From positions 62,001 to 126,000 of the forward strand of contig NZ_BSFE01000001.1 of the NCBI RefSeq assembly GCF_027922185.1: a DNA stretch of 64,000 nt, read 5' to 3'. The stretch comes from Maricaulis virginensis. GTDB taxonomy: Bacteria > Pseudomonadota > Alphaproteobacteria > Caulobacterales > Maricaulaceae. Positions 35,346 to 44,744 of the stretch are shown here, one piece after another (position 1 is the stretch's first letter; the number at the start of each line of letters is the position of its first letter). Below the pieces are notes generated by a model. It ran no database searches. It worked only from the letters and a program-made list of their open reading frames with translations, and was not told the DNA's origin. The position numbers and the translations under genes were made by a program.

Positions 35346-35938
35346 CCCAGGATTTCATCACGGCCATCGAGCCGATCCGCAACCAGTATGTGAACGGTTA
35401 CGCCACCTGGCTGGCCGACAAGGCCAGGGCCTATCCCCAGGGTGCCGGCGAATACCTGTTCGAGATCCAGGCGCAGACCAATTTCGCGCGCAAGCTCTGC
35501 CGCGTCGATTTTGTCTCGGCCCCGGGGGACAACGCGCCGCCGCATGAATACAGCCTCAAATCCATGCTCGGCTTCACGCCGATGTCCGACCGGATCGACG
35601 GGGTCGAGGTCCAGCTCAATCCCTTCCGCTGGGACAGCGCCGTGGTCGAAATTCCCGGCGCGATCTGGGATCGCGACAAGGTGATCGAGTGGTTCAATCG
35701 CTGGTTCGGCTTCAACGGCAAGACGCCCTGGGTCACCGTGCGCGACAAGCCGAGCGGCGTGCTGCACATCTGCGCCTGGGTCGAGCCGGGCATGTTGCGG
35801 ATCGATTTCGGTTCTGCGCCGGCCGAAGCCCTGGTCGAACTGATCCCGATCGCCCGTGACAGTGGCGCGCAGGTGATGTCCATCCGCGATGCCAGCCAGA
35901 TGGCAGCCCGGCCCGATGCCGGCCATGTGATAGGCTAG
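35342..35938 (+). CDS. Uncharacterised protein between murB and ddl
   Basis: A 198-aa soluble protein with no signal peptide or membrane helix. I do not recognise the family. It is rich in aromatic residues (for example WFNRWFGFNGKTPW and ICAWVEPGM) and ends in a likely flexible tail. Its ATG overlaps the murB stop (ATGA), and ddl starts 3 nt after its stop, so it is embedded in the coupled string of wall-synthesis genes. Codon use resembles the neighbours and nothing suggests recent insertion. The position suggests a role in precursor synthesis or division, but that is inference only. Confidence 0.82.
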   Translation: MTQDFITAIEPIRNQYVNGYATWLADKARAYPQGAGEYLFEIQAQTNFARKLCRVDFVSAPGDNAPPHEYSLKSMLGFTPMSDRIDGVEVQLNPFRWDSAVVEIPGAIWDRDKVIEWFNRWFGFNGKTPWVTVRDKPSGVLHICAWVEPGMLRIDFGSAPAEALVELIPIARDSGAQVMSIRDASQMAARPDAGHVIG

Positions 35939-35941
35939 ACC

Positions 35942-36856
35942 ATGACGAAACGTATCGCCGTCCTGCTGGGCGGCCTGTCTCCGGAACGCGATGTGTCCCT
36001 GGTCTCCGGCGCGGCCTGTGCGAAGGGGCTGCGCGAGAAGGGCTATGACGTCGTCGAGATCGATGCGGGCCGCGACCTGTACCGTCAGCTGGAAGAGGCG
36101 GCGCCGGACATCGTCTTCAACGCGCTGCACGGCGAGTGGGGCGAGGACGGGCTGGTGCAGGGCGTGCTGGAGCATTTCGGCAAGCCCTACACGCATTCCG
36201 GTGTGCTGGCCTCGGCGCTGGCCATGGACAAGCAGAAAGCCAAGGACGTGCTGCGCGCGGCCGGCATTCCCTGTCCGGAAGGCTTCATCGCCAACCGCTT
36301 CGAGGCGGCCAAGTCGCACGCCATGAAGCCGCCCTATGTCGCCAAGCCGAATGCGCAGGGCTCGTCGGTGGGGGTGCATATCGTGCTGGAGGGCGCCAAC
36401 CGGCCGCCGGCCGAGCTGGGCTCGACCGCCTGGGCTCTGGGCGAAGAAGTGCTGATCGAGCGCTATATCCCCGGCCGCGAGCTGACCGTCGCCGTGATGG
36501 AAGACCGGGCGCTGTGCGTCACCGAAATCGTGCCGAAGACGACTTTCTATGACTACGACGCCAAGTATGCGGCAGGCGGATCCGATCATATTTTACCCGC
36601 GGATGTGCCCGAGGCGATTGCCGAACGGGCGTGCGATCTGGCCCTGAAAGCCCACAAGGCCTTGGGGTGCCGCGGTCTGACACGGTCGGATTTCCGTTAC
36701 GATTCCACTTCCGAAGAACCGCTATGGTTACTCGAAATTAACACCCAGCCGGGCATGACTCCGACATCACTTGCGCCCGAACAGGCGCAGTATTGCGGGA
36801 TCGCCTTCAGCGATCTCGTGCAATGGATGGCGGAGAATGCGTCGTGTCGAAGGTGA
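35942..36856 (+). CDS. ddl: D-alanine--D-alanine ligase
   Basis: A 304-aa ATP-grasp enzyme joining two D-alanines for the MurF step. Motifs: LLGGLSPERDVSLVSG, ALHGEWGEDGLVQG, VAKPNAQGSSVGVHIV, and the C-terminal LLEINTQPGMTPTSLAPEQA. The size is typical of DdlB. Its 3' end overlaps the ftsQ start by 13 nt. Confidence 0.95.
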   Translation: MTKRIAVLLGGLSPERDVSLVSGAACAKGLREKGYDVVEIDAGRDLYRQLEEAAPDIVFNALHGEWGEDGLVQGVLEHFGKPYTHSGVLASALAMDKQKAKDVLRAAGIPCPEGFIANRFEAAKSHAMKPPYVAKPNAQGSSVGVHIVLEGANRPPAELGSTAWALGEEVLIERYIPGRELTVAVMEDRALCVTEIVPKTTFYDYDAKYAAGGSDHILPADVPEAIAERACDLALKAHKALGCRGLTRSDFRYDSTSEEPLWLLEINTQPGMTPTSLAPEQAQYCGIAFSDLVQWMAENASCRR

Positions 36857-37752
36857 GGCGCGGCGGGTCGCGTAAGACGACCCGGCGCACGTCCCAACCC
36901 CGATCCGCCGCGGTGTCCGCACCGCGGCGTTTGCGTAACTGGGCCGAGGCCCGGATCCGGGGTGCGAAATACCGTATGGCGAAGACGGCCCGTCTCGGCG
37001 GGCTGGCGGTGACAGGCCTGGTGGCGGTCGCCGTGGGCGGACTTGCGCTCTTCGGTCAGCTTGACGACGCCGCCATGGAAATCCGCGACTTTGCCGGCTA
37101 TCGCCTGTCCGGTGTCGGTTTTGCCGTGCGGGCGGTCGACGTGACCGGCGCCAGCGGAGCCGATGCCCACGCCATCGTCGTCGCCAGTGAAGTCTATGAC
37201 GGCCAGCCGATCTTCGCCGTCAATCCCGACATTATCCGCCGCCGCGTTGAAGCCCTGCCGGCCGTTCGCCGCGCCACCGTCGCACGCCTGCTGCCGGACC
37301 GGATCGCGATCGTGGTCGAGACCCGTGAGCCCTATGCGCTCTGGCAGGTCGACGGCGACCTGCGCGTGATTGACCGCCACGGTGTCGTGCTGGCGCATGC
37401 CGACCCGATGAACCCTTTGCCGCTGCCGCTCGTTGTCGCAGAGGGTGCCAATGAAGCGGTCGTCGAGATCGTCGAGGCGCTCGACAATTATCCCATCGTC
37501 CGCGACCGCGTCGTCGGTGCGGTGCGGGTGGGCGAGCGCCGCTGGAATCTGCGCCTGGACAGCGGGGCCGACGTGAAACTGCCCGAAGGCGATGTTACGG
37601 CCTCGATCGCCATCCTGGCGCGGCTGCAGGCCGAGCGGGGCGTTTTGCGCCTGGCGGCCGAGAGTTTCGATCTGCGGGGTGAGGGCGATCTGATCGTCCG
37701 GGCCCGGCCGGACCGCGCACAGGCGGCGGGATTGCGGGAGCGTGAAGCGTGA
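36844..37752 (+). CDS. ftsQ: Cell division protein FtsQ
   Basis: A 302-aa bitopic protein: a basic cytoplasmic N-terminus (about 50 residues, many Arg/Ser), one membrane helix (about 48-70), a POTRA domain starting near VRAVDVTGASGADA, and the FtsQ beta domain (EALPAVRRATVARLLPDRIAI, ETREPYALWQ). It nucleates FtsB and FtsL at the divisome. The GTG at 36844 has GGAG 8 nt upstream (36832-36835); an ATG at 36823 is an alternative. Confidence 0.92.
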   Translation: MSKVRRGGSRKTTRRTSQPRSAAVSAPRRLRNWAEARIRGAKYRMAKTARLGGLAVTGLVAVAVGGLALFGQLDDAAMEIRDFAGYRLSGVGFAVRAVDVTGASGADAHAIVVASEVYDGQPIFAVNPDIIRRRVEALPAVRRATVARLLPDRIAIVVETREPYALWQVDGDLRVIDRHGVVLAHADPMNPLPLPLVVAEGANEAVVEIVEALDNYPIVRDRVVGAVRVGERRWNLRLDSGADVKLPEGDVTASIAILARLQAERGVLRLAAESFDLRGEGDLIVRARPDRAQAAGLREREA

Positions 37753-39077
37753 GTGTGCTGGATTTCTTTCGGTCGCGGCAGGCGGACTCGGTAACCGGCG
37801 GCAAGGCCGCAGGCGGTGTCTGCGCCGCGCTGGATGTCGGTTCGTCCAAGATTGCCTGCTTTATCGCCCGGACCGATCAGACCGTCTCCGGCCCCCGCCC
37901 GCGCGTGGTCGGCGTCGGCCATCAGTCCTCGCGCGGTGTGCGCGCCGGCGCGGTTGTCGACATGGACGCCGCCGCCGAAGCCATTCGCGCAGCCGTCGAG
38001 CAGGCCGAACGCATGGCCTCCCAGGCCGTCAGCTCCGTCACCGTCACGCTGTCGTCCGGACAGCCCAGCTCGACACGTATCGCCGCGGAAATCGACCTGC
38101 CGCAGCGCGAGGTCACCGAGCGCGAACTGCGCCGCCTGCTCGACGGTGCGCTGAGCGAGTTCGATGCCGAGGACCGGGTCGTGCTGCACGCCATCCCGCT
38201 GTCCTGGTCGGTCGACGATCATCGCGGCATCCGCGATCCGCGCGGCATGTTCGGCCGTACGCTGGGTGTGGAAGTGCATGTGATCACGGCGGCCATCGGC
38301 CCGCTGCGCAATCTTCTGACCTGTGTCGAGCGCTGCCATTTCGATCTGCGCGGCGTCGTGGCCACGCCCTATGCCTCCGGCCTTTCTGCCCTGGCCGACG
38401 ATGAAGTCCAGCTGGGTGCGACCCTGATAGACATGGGCGCCGGTGCAACGACGGCGGCCGTGTTTGCCGAAGGCGCACTCCTGCATATCGACGCGGTTCC
38501 GGTGGGCGGTTCCCACGTCACCTCCGACGTGGCGCGCGGCCTGTCGACGCCGCTGGCCGCGGCCGAGCGTCTCAAGACGCTCTACGGCTCGGCGCTCGAC
38601 AGTCCGGAAGACGACCAGCAGATGATCGAGGTGCCCTCGGTCTCCGGCGAGAACGGGGCGATGTATGACAGCGCGCCGCGCTCCCTGCTCAACTCCATCA
38701 TCCGGCCGCGCCTGGAAGAGACGTTCGAACTGATCCGCGACCGCCTGGATGCGGCGGGTGTGGGCAAATCCTCCGGCCGCCGCCTGGTGCTGACCGGGGG
38801 CGGGGCCCAGATGCCCGGCGCCGGCGAGCTCGCTGCCCGGGTGTTCGGCAAACAGGTGCGCATTGCCGGTCCGACCGGTGTGACGGGCCTTGGCGATGCC
38901 GTCTCGGGACCGGCCTTCTCCGCCGTCGCCGGCATTGTGCGCCGGGAGACGCGCGGTGCAGCCGAAGCGATTTCCGGTCCGCCGCGCATGGGCGGCTTCA
39001 CCGTGGCGGCCCGCCGCAGCCGGGCCGAAGCCGGTTCGGCCGGCTCCATGTGGCGCTGGTTTGCCGAGAGCTTCTGA
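37749..39077 (+). CDS. ftsA: Cell division protein FtsA
   Basis: A 442-aa actin-fold ATPase that tethers FtsZ to the membrane. ALDVGSSKIACFIAR marks phosphate-binding loop 1, and LIDMGAGATTAAVF and VLTGGGAQMPGAGELA mark later nucleotide motifs. The C-terminal amphipathic membrane helix is seen in SMWRWFAESF. GTG start overlaps the ftsQ stop by 4 nt. Confidence 0.95.
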   Translation: MSVLDFFRSRQADSVTGGKAAGGVCAALDVGSSKIACFIARTDQTVSGPRPRVVGVGHQSSRGVRAGAVVDMDAAAEAIRAAVEQAERMASQAVSSVTVTLSSGQPSSTRIAAEIDLPQREVTERELRRLLDGALSEFDAEDRVVLHAIPLSWSVDDHRGIRDPRGMFGRTLGVEVHVITAAIGPLRNLLTCVERCHFDLRGVVATPYASGLSALADDEVQLGATLIDMGAGATTAAVFAEGALLHIDAVPVGGSHVTSDVARGLSTPLAAAERLKTLYGSALDSPEDDQQMIEVPSVSGENGAMYDSAPRSLLNSIIRPRLEETFELIRDRLDAAGVGKSSGRRLVLTGGGAQMPGAGELAARVFGKQVRIAGPTGVTGLGDAVSGPAFSAVAGIVRRETRGAAEAISGPPRMGGFTVAARRSRAEAGSAGSMWRWFAESF

Positions 39078-39177
39078 TGGTTCGTGACCGGAACGCAGGG
39101 GCACCTGCAGGCACGATGGCGCTGTACTGAAATATGATCTGCGTCGCTCCTGCGATTTTGCGGCGCACAGCAGGAAC

Positions 39178-39192
39178 TTAACGCCTGATTAA
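39178..39192. promoter_or_regulatory. CtrA binding box upstream of ftsZ
   Basis: TTAA (39178-39181), seven bases, TTAA (39189-39192) is an exact match to the CtrA core TTAA-N7-TTAA. In Caulobacter the cell-cycle regulator CtrA controls ftsZ from such a site. A further TTAACC half-site lies at 39228-39233. The box is 68 nt before the ftsZ start chosen here. Confidence 0.75.
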
Positions 39193-39213
39193 GCGTCTTT
39201 GTTAGACACTGCC

Positions 39214-39218
39214 GACTC
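39214..39218. promoter_or_regulatory. GANTC (CcrM) site in the ftsZ leader
   Basis: GACTC between the CtrA box and the ftsZ start matches the CcrM methylation target GANTC. In Caulobacter a methylated GANTC helps drive ftsZ transcription. A 5-base site occurs often by chance, so relevance rests on position. Confidence 0.5.
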
Positions 39219-39259
39219 AAGAGCCCGTTAACCTTACCGCTTCGTGCATGGGGTCCCAC

Positions 39260-40903
39260 ATGACGCTGAACCTCTCCATTCCTGAAACAACCGAATTGCG
39301 GCCGCGGATTGTCGTGTTCGGTGTCGGTGGCGCCGGGGGGAACGCTGTCAACAACATGATCGAGGCCAATCTCGAGGGCGTCGATTTCGTGGTCGCAAAC
39401 ACCGATGCTCAGGCGCTGATGCGCTCGAAGTCGGAGAAGCGCATCCAGATGGGCGCGGCGATCACGGAAGGTCTGGGTGCGGGCGCCCGGCCGGAAGTTG
39501 GCGAACAGTCGGCCGAGGACTCCATCGATGACATTCGTGAGCACCTGGCCGGTGCCCACATGGTTTTCATCACCGCCGGCATGGGCGGTGGCACGGGCAC
39601 GGGCGCGGGACCGGTCGTTGCCCGGGCTGCACGCGAAATGGGCATCCTGACCGTCGGCGTGGTGACCAAGCCGTTCCATTTCGAAGGCTCTCGCCGCATG
39701 AAGCTGGCCGAGTCCGGGATCGAACAGCTGCAGCAGCATGTCGATACGCTGATCGTCATTCCGAACCAGAACCTGTTCCGCATCGCCACCGAGAAGACGA
39801 CCTTTGCCGAGGCCTTCTCCATGGCCGACCAGGTGCTGCATTCCGGTGTTCGCGGTATCACCGACCTGATGGTCATGCCGGGCCTGATCAATCTCGACTT
39901 CGCCGACGTCCGCGCGGTGATGAACGAGATGGGCAAGGCGATGATGGGTACGGGCGAGGCGTCCGGCGAGAAACGCGCCGTCGACGCTGCCCAGGCCGCC
40001 ATTTCCAACCCGCTGCTGGACGATGTCTCGATGAAGGGCGCCACGGGCGTGCTCATCAACATCACCGGTGGCTATGACATGACCCTCTACGAGGTCGACG
40101 AAGCCGCCAACGAGATCCGTTCGGAAGTCGATCCGGAAGCCAATATCATCGTCGGTTCCACTTTCGACGAGACCATGGAAGGCTCCATGCGTGTCTCTGT
40201 CGTCGCGACGGGTATCGATGCCGAGGCCGCTGTCGTGACCGATACGCGCAGCCGTCAGCGCACCGCTCCGCAGACCGCCGAACGCTCCAACCCGAACGAT
40301 GCGATCCTGCCGTGGAAACGCACCGGGTCCGACCGTCCGGGCCGCATCAATCCGCCGGCCACGACCGAGCGCAGTGTCGCCGCGCATCCGGAGCCGGCCG
40401 CCGGCCGTCCCGAACCGCGGAAAACGCCGGAAACCGAAATCGAGCCGCAGGCCGAACCGCTCAAGCGGGCGGTCGGCGCGGAAGATCTGTCCGATGCGAT
40501 CGCCGATGCCGAGATCACGCGCGACAGCGATCCCTATGTGATGGAGACCCGTCCCGCAGCGATCTCCGAGACGCGGGTCGAGGTGCAGCAGCCGCAGGTG
40601 CTGCGCGACCAGGCCCGTCTGGCCGAGGAGGCTGCCAGCCTCAACGCCCGTTACGAGCAGCGCCGCGCCACGACGGTGAGCCAGCCGGATATCGCCGCGG
40701 ATGACGACGAACCCAGGCGCGGTTTCTCGCTCTTCGGCCGCCGTCGCAAGCCGGCCGAACCGGCGCCGACCAAGGCCGCGCCCGTGACCAAGACCGCACC
40801 GGTCCAGACCTCCCAGCCGCGCGCATCGGGCGATCTGTTCGGTGACAGCCTGGAAGAGGGCGATCTGGAAATTCCCGCCTTCCTGCGTCGCCAGGCGAAC
40901 TAG
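39260..40903 (+). CDS. ftsZ: Cell division GTPase FtsZ
   Basis: A 547-aa tubulin-like GTPase that forms the division ring. The globular domain has RIVVFGVGGAGGNAVNNMIE, the GGGTGTG GTP loop at residues 109-115 and the T7-like NLDFADVRAVM. After about residue 315 follows a long, charged, Pro-rich linker of roughly 215 residues, then the conserved tip LEIPAFLRRQAN that binds FtsA and other partners. The long linker is typical of Caulobacter relatives. I chose the ATG at 39260 because MTLNLSIPETTEL aligns with that group; ATG 39248 is possible. It is separated from ftsA by 182 nt with its own regulatory sites. Confidence 0.95.
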   Translation: MTLNLSIPETTELRPRIVVFGVGGAGGNAVNNMIEANLEGVDFVVANTDAQALMRSKSEKRIQMGAAITEGLGAGARPEVGEQSAEDSIDDIREHLAGAHMVFITAGMGGGTGTGAGPVVARAAREMGILTVGVVTKPFHFEGSRRMKLAESGIEQLQQHVDTLIVIPNQNLFRIATEKTTFAEAFSMADQVLHSGVRGITDLMVMPGLINLDFADVRAVMNEMGKAMMGTGEASGEKRAVDAAQAAISNPLLDDVSMKGATGVLINITGGYDMTLYEVDEAANEIRSEVDPEANIIVGSTFDETMEGSMRVSVVATGIDAEAAVVTDTRSRQRTAPQTAERSNPNDAILPWKRTGSDRPGRINPPATTERSVAAHPEPAAGRPEPRKTPETEIEPQAEPLKRAVGAEDLSDAIADAEITRDSDPYVMETRPAAISETRVEVQQPQVLRDQARLAEEAASLNARYEQRRATTVSQPDIAADDDEPRRGFSLFGRRRKPAEPAPTKAAPVTKTAPVQTSQPRASGDLFGDSLEEGDLEIPAFLRRQAN

Positions 40904-40924
40904 GCTAACCTATTGAATTTCAGG

Positions 40925-40961
40925 ACGGCCCGCTGGCAGTCGCCGGCGGGCCGTTTCGTTT
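40925..40961 (+). terminator. Intrinsic terminator after ftsZ
   Basis: ACGGCCCGC (40925-40933) pairs perfectly with GCGGGCCGT (40946-40954), followed by TTCGTTT. It lies 22 nt after the ftsZ stop and likely ends the dcw transcript before lpxC. Confidence 0.8.
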
Positions 40962-41137
40962 GAGGCGTCTTGCTGCGAATGCGTAACAAAACGCAACAAT
41001 GCTTTAATTGCCTGCTGGAGCCCCGTGGTGTTGTGTGCCAGCCAGGGACGACGGCTTCCGTCGGGGCCTGGCCGGGTTGGCCAGACCGCCGGATGGACCA
41101 GACCGTTGAGTAAGATAGTAGCAGGCGGCGTCAGACA

Positions 41138-42037
41138 GTGACTTACCGGCAGACATTGGCAGCCCCCGCAGTCTGTGCGGGTATCGGTCTCCACTCCGGC
41201 GAACGGGTCCGCATGGTCCTGCAACCGGCCTCCGCCGGCTCCGGCATCCGCTTCGTCCGCTCCGACATCGGCGATCGCGACAATCGTATCGCCGCGCGCG
41301 CCGATGCCGTCAGCGAAGTCCGCCTCGGTACGACCCTGCAGAATGATGCCGGTGTGACGATCGCCACGGTCGAACACCTGATGGCGGCGCTGGCCGGCCT
41401 GGGTGTCGACGATGCCGTGATCGAGGTCGACGGTCCGGAAATCCCGGTGATGGACGGTTCGTCCGAGCCTTTCGTCAAACTGATCCGCCAGGTCGGCCTG
41501 AAATCCCAGTCGGTACCGCGCCGCGCCATCCAGGTGCTCAAGCCGGTCTCGCTGGATCTGGACGATCGCCGCGCCTGCTTCATGCCTGCGCTCAAGCCGA
41601 TGATCGAGATCGAGATCGCCTTCGAGCACCAGGCGGTGGGCCGCCAGGCTTGTGTGTTCGACATCACGCCGGAAATCTTCTCCACCGACATCGCCCGTGC
41701 GCGCACCTTCGGTTTCCGCAAGGATTATGACGCGTTGCTGGCTGCCGGCCTCGCCCGCGGCGGTTCGATGGACAATGCCGTCGTGCTCGACGATACGGGA
41801 ATCGCCAATCCGGAAGGCCTGCGCTTCAAGGACGAGTTCGTGCGTCACAAGGCGCTCGACGCCCTCGGTGATCTTTATCTCGCCGGCGCGCCGATCATCG
41901 GCTGCTATTCCGCCGAGCGTCCGGGCCATGCCATCAACAACATGGCCGTGCGTGCCCTGCTTGAGGATACAAGCGCCTGGAAGTGGGTGAACATGCGCGA
42001 TGGCGTCACCCGCGACATGGCGCTGGCGCACTCCTGA
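41138..42037 (+). CDS. lpxC: UDP-3-O-acyl-N-acetylglucosamine deacetylase
   Basis: A 299-aa zinc enzyme for the committed step of lipid A synthesis. Start TLAAPAVCAGIGLHSGE, zinc ligand in TVEHLMAAL, and the H237-K-A-L-D241 motif (HKALDALGDLYLAG) are family hallmarks. GTG start. The 234-bp gap after ftsZ holds the terminator, then about 175 nt of leader with small hairpins (for example around 41051-41075) of unknown purpose. Confidence 0.95.
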   Translation: MTYRQTLAAPAVCAGIGLHSGERVRMVLQPASAGSGIRFVRSDIGDRDNRIAARADAVSEVRLGTTLQNDAGVTIATVEHLMAALAGLGVDDAVIEVDGPEIPVMDGSSEPFVKLIRQVGLKSQSVPRRAIQVLKPVSLDLDDRRACFMPALKPMIEIEIAFEHQAVGRQACVFDITPEIFSTDIARARTFGFRKDYDALLAAGLARGGSMDNAVVLDDTGIANPEGLRFKDEFVRHKALDALGDLYLAGAPIIGCYSAERPGHAINNMAVRALLEDTSAWKWVNMRDGVTRDMALAHS

Positions 42038-42155
42038 CACGCGGTTGACCGTCAAGGTTACTGAAGGGGTACTTTTGCCCCGGCCAATCATCCGCTACAA
42101 CGCTGATTGAACGGGTGGTCGTCCGGCCGCCAAAATTGTCGAGCCCCGTGTCCCC

Positions 42156-42989
42156 ATGACCCTTTCGCCGCGTACTCTGTTTCCGCTTGCCATTGCTGTT
42201 GTCCTTGCGGGTTGTTCTTCCAACCGTCCGGATACGGCCGTCGCCTATGTCGAGCGTCCGGCGGAAACCATCTATGCGGAAGCCATCGAACGGATGGACC
42301 GGAACCAGTACGACATCGCCGCGGCGATGTTCGACGAGGTCGAGCGCCAGCATCCCTATTCGGAATGGGCGCGCCGCTCGATGCTGATGGCAGCCTTCGC
42401 CAACTACCAGTCGAACAATTACGAGGAAGCGATTTCGGACTCCGAACGCTTCATCTCGCTGCACCCGGGCAATCGCAGCGCGGCCTATGCCTACTATCTG
42501 ATCGCGATCTGCTATTTCGAGCAGATCATGGATGTCGGCCGCGACCAGGCTGCCACCCGTCAGGCGCTGGATGCGCTGGAGCAGGTGGTGCGCCGCTATC
42601 CGGAAAGCCGCTACGCCACGGATGCGCGTCTGAAGATCGACATGACGCGCGACCACCTGGCCGGCAAGGAAATGAGCGTCGGCCGCTGGTATCTGCGCCG
42701 CAATTATCACCTGGCCGCCATCAACCGCTTCCGCAATGTGCTGCGCGATTACGGCACCACCTCGCACGTGCCCGAGGCGCTGCACCGCCTGGTGGAATCC
42801 TATGTGGCACTCGGCGTCGACGAGGAAGCCCGCCAGGTCGCGTCCGTGCTGGGCTACAACTTCCCGGGCAGCGAGTGGTACCAGAACAGCTACGACCTCC
42901 TGACGCGTGAGGGTATTACGCTCGAGGTCGATCCCGAGCGCGAGGACCCGTCCTATTTCGAACGGGCCTGGCGTCGTCTGTTCGGCTGA
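42156..42989 (+). CDS. bamD: Outer membrane assembly lipoprotein BamD
   Basis: A 277-aa lipoprotein (lipobox VLAGC, C20) with TPR-like repeats, beginning ETIYAEAIERMDRNQYDIAA. BamD is the essential lipoprotein of the BAM complex inserting outer-membrane beta-barrels, such as the autotransporter in this window. The order lpxC-bamD-recN-ligA is common in alphaproteobacteria. The 118-bp upstream gap should hold a promoter; TTGACC at 42045-42050 is a possible -35, without a clear -10. Confidence 0.94.
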   Translation: MTLSPRTLFPLAIAVVLAGCSSNRPDTAVAYVERPAETIYAEAIERMDRNQYDIAAAMFDEVERQHPYSEWARRSMLMAAFANYQSNNYEEAISDSERFISLHPGNRSAAYAYYLIAICYFEQIMDVGRDQAATRQALDALEQVVRRYPESRYATDARLKIDMTRDHLAGKEMSVGRWYLRRNYHLAAINRFRNVLRDYGTTSHVPEALHRLVESYVALGVDEEARQVASVLGYNFPGSEWYQNSYDLLTREGITLEVDPEREDPSYFERAWRRLFG

Positions 42990-43014
42990 CGGGTCGGGGG
43001 TGCGAACGCCCTGA

Positions 43015-44712
43015 ATGCTGCTCTCCCTCTCCATTCGCAATGTCGTCCTGATCGATACGCTGGATGCGGTCTTCGAGAGCGGGCTCTGTGCCCTGACCGG
43101 CGAAACCGGCGCGGGTAAATCCATTCTTCTCGGGGCTCTGGGCCTGGCGGCCGGTGAACGGGCCGATCGCGCCCAGGTGCGCGCCGGTGCCGACGAGGCC
43201 CAGGCCGTCGCCGAATTCGACCTGCCCGACAGCCATCCTGCCCGCGCCCTGCTGGACGAGGCGGGGATCAAGGTCGAGCCCGGCGAGCCCCTGATCCTGC
43301 GCCGCCGTCTCGGCGAGGACGGCCGCTCGCGCGCCCATGTCAACGACCAGGCGGCCAGTATCGGCCTCCTGCGCTCGCTGGGCGATGTGCTGGTGGAAGT
43401 CCACGGCCAGCACGACGGCCGCGGCCTGATGGATCCGAAGACCCATCGCGGCTATCTGGACACCTATGCCGGCCACGACGATCTGCGCGCCGCCTGCCGC
43501 GCGGCGTGGAAGGAGTATTCCGGGGCCCGGCGCCGGCTGGACGAGCTGGTCAGCGCCAATCGCGCCTCGGACGAGGAAAAGGCCTTTCTCACCCACGCCC
43601 TGGAAGAGCTCGAAGCCCTGTCGCCGAAGACCGGCGAAGAGGCCGAGCTGGCCGAGGAACGTCAGTTCCTGCAGGGCGCCGAACGGGCGCTGGGCGATCT
43701 GCAGGAAGCCCAGGAAGCCCTGGCCGGCGATGGCGGCGGTCTGGAAGGCCGGCTGAATGCAGCCCTGCGCGGGCTGGAGCGTGTGCGCGGTCATATCGGC
43801 GAGGGCGGCGCCGCCGCCGGCGAGGCGCTGGACCGGGCTGCCTCTGCCATCGACCGCGCATTGATCGAGTTCACCGAGGCGGAAGATGCGTTGGGCGATG
43901 CCGCCCAGGCTTTCGATGTCGAGCCCGGCCGGCTGGATGCGGTGGAGGAAAGGCTGTTTGCCCTGCGCGGCCTGTCGCGCAAGCACAATGTCGATGCCGA
44001 CGAACTGCCGGCCCTGCATGGCCGGCTCGCCGAACAGCTCGACGCGATCGAGAATGCCGCCGACCGGATTGCCGAGGCCGAGAAGGCCGTGACCGCGGCC
44101 CGCGCCCGCTATGACGATGCCGCCCACGCCCTGTCACGCAGCCGCGAGAAGGCGGGCGAGGCGCTGGCGAAGGCCGTGGCCGCCGAACTGCCGCCGCTGA
44201 AGATGGACAAGGCGCGCTTCCGCGTCTCCGTCACCTCTGACGACGAGCGCGCCGGCCCGGACGGCCGCGACAGCGTGGTCTTCGAGGTCGCCACCAATCC
44301 CGGCGCCCCCTTCGGTGCGCTGGACAAGATCGCATCGGGCGGTGAGCTCTCGCGCTTCGGCCTGGCGCTGAAAGTCTCGCTCGCGGGCGAGGACGAAGGC
44401 CTGGTCCTGGTGTTCGACGAGGTCGACCAGGGTGTGGGCGGGGCTGTCGCCGACGCTGTCGGCCGCCGGCTGAAACGCCTGGCCGAGAAAGGCCAGACAC
44501 TCGTCGTCACCCACTCGCCGCAGGTCGCCGCCGTGGCCGATCATCACTGGAAGATCGTCAAGGATGATGACGGCAAGGGCGGGGTGCGCACCACGCTCGT
44601 CCGTCTTGAGGGCGACGAACGCCGCGAGGAAATCGCCCGCATGCTCTCCGGCGCAGAGGTGACCGATGCAGCGCGCGCCCAGGCGGATGCGCTGATGGCG
44701 GTGAAGGCCTAG
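43015..44712 (+). CDS. recN: DNA repair protein RecN
   Basis: A 565-aa SMC-like ATPase acting in double-strand-break repair. N-terminal LSIRNVVLIDTLDAVF and Walker A LTGETGAGKSILLGAL, a central coiled coil (about residues 155-370), then the signature IASGGELSRFGLALKV and Walker B LVLVFDEVDQGVGG, with VTHSPQVAAVADHH at the end. It starts 25 nt after bamD and may be cotranscribed. Confidence 0.95.
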   Translation: MLLSLSIRNVVLIDTLDAVFESGLCALTGETGAGKSILLGALGLAAGERADRAQVRAGADEAQAVAEFDLPDSHPARALLDEAGIKVEPGEPLILRRRLGEDGRSRAHVNDQAASIGLLRSLGDVLVEVHGQHDGRGLMDPKTHRGYLDTYAGHDDLRAACRAAWKEYSGARRRLDELVSANRASDEEKAFLTHALEELEALSPKTGEEAELAEERQFLQGAERALGDLQEAQEALAGDGGGLEGRLNAALRGLERVRGHIGEGGAAAGEALDRAASAIDRALIEFTEAEDALGDAAQAFDVEPGRLDAVEERLFALRGLSRKHNVDADELPALHGRLAEQLDAIENAADRIAEAEKAVTAARARYDDAAHALSRSREKAGEALAKAVAAELPPLKMDKARFRVSVTSDDERAGPDGRDSVVFEVATNPGAPFGALDKIASGGELSRFGLALKVSLAGEDEGLVLVFDEVDQGVGGAVADAVGRRLKRLAEKGQTLVVTHSPQVAAVADHHWKIVKDDDGKGGVRTTLVRLEGDERREEIARMLSGAEVTDAARAQADALMAVKA

Positions 44713-44744
44713 CGGTTCGCTGGGAGTGAGTACGTCCAAAACTC

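Noticed and set aside
36793..36843. Longer FtsQ start
   Set aside because: The ATG at 36793 would lie deep in ddl; the GTG at 36844 has a well-placed GGAG and gives the usual basic N-terminus.
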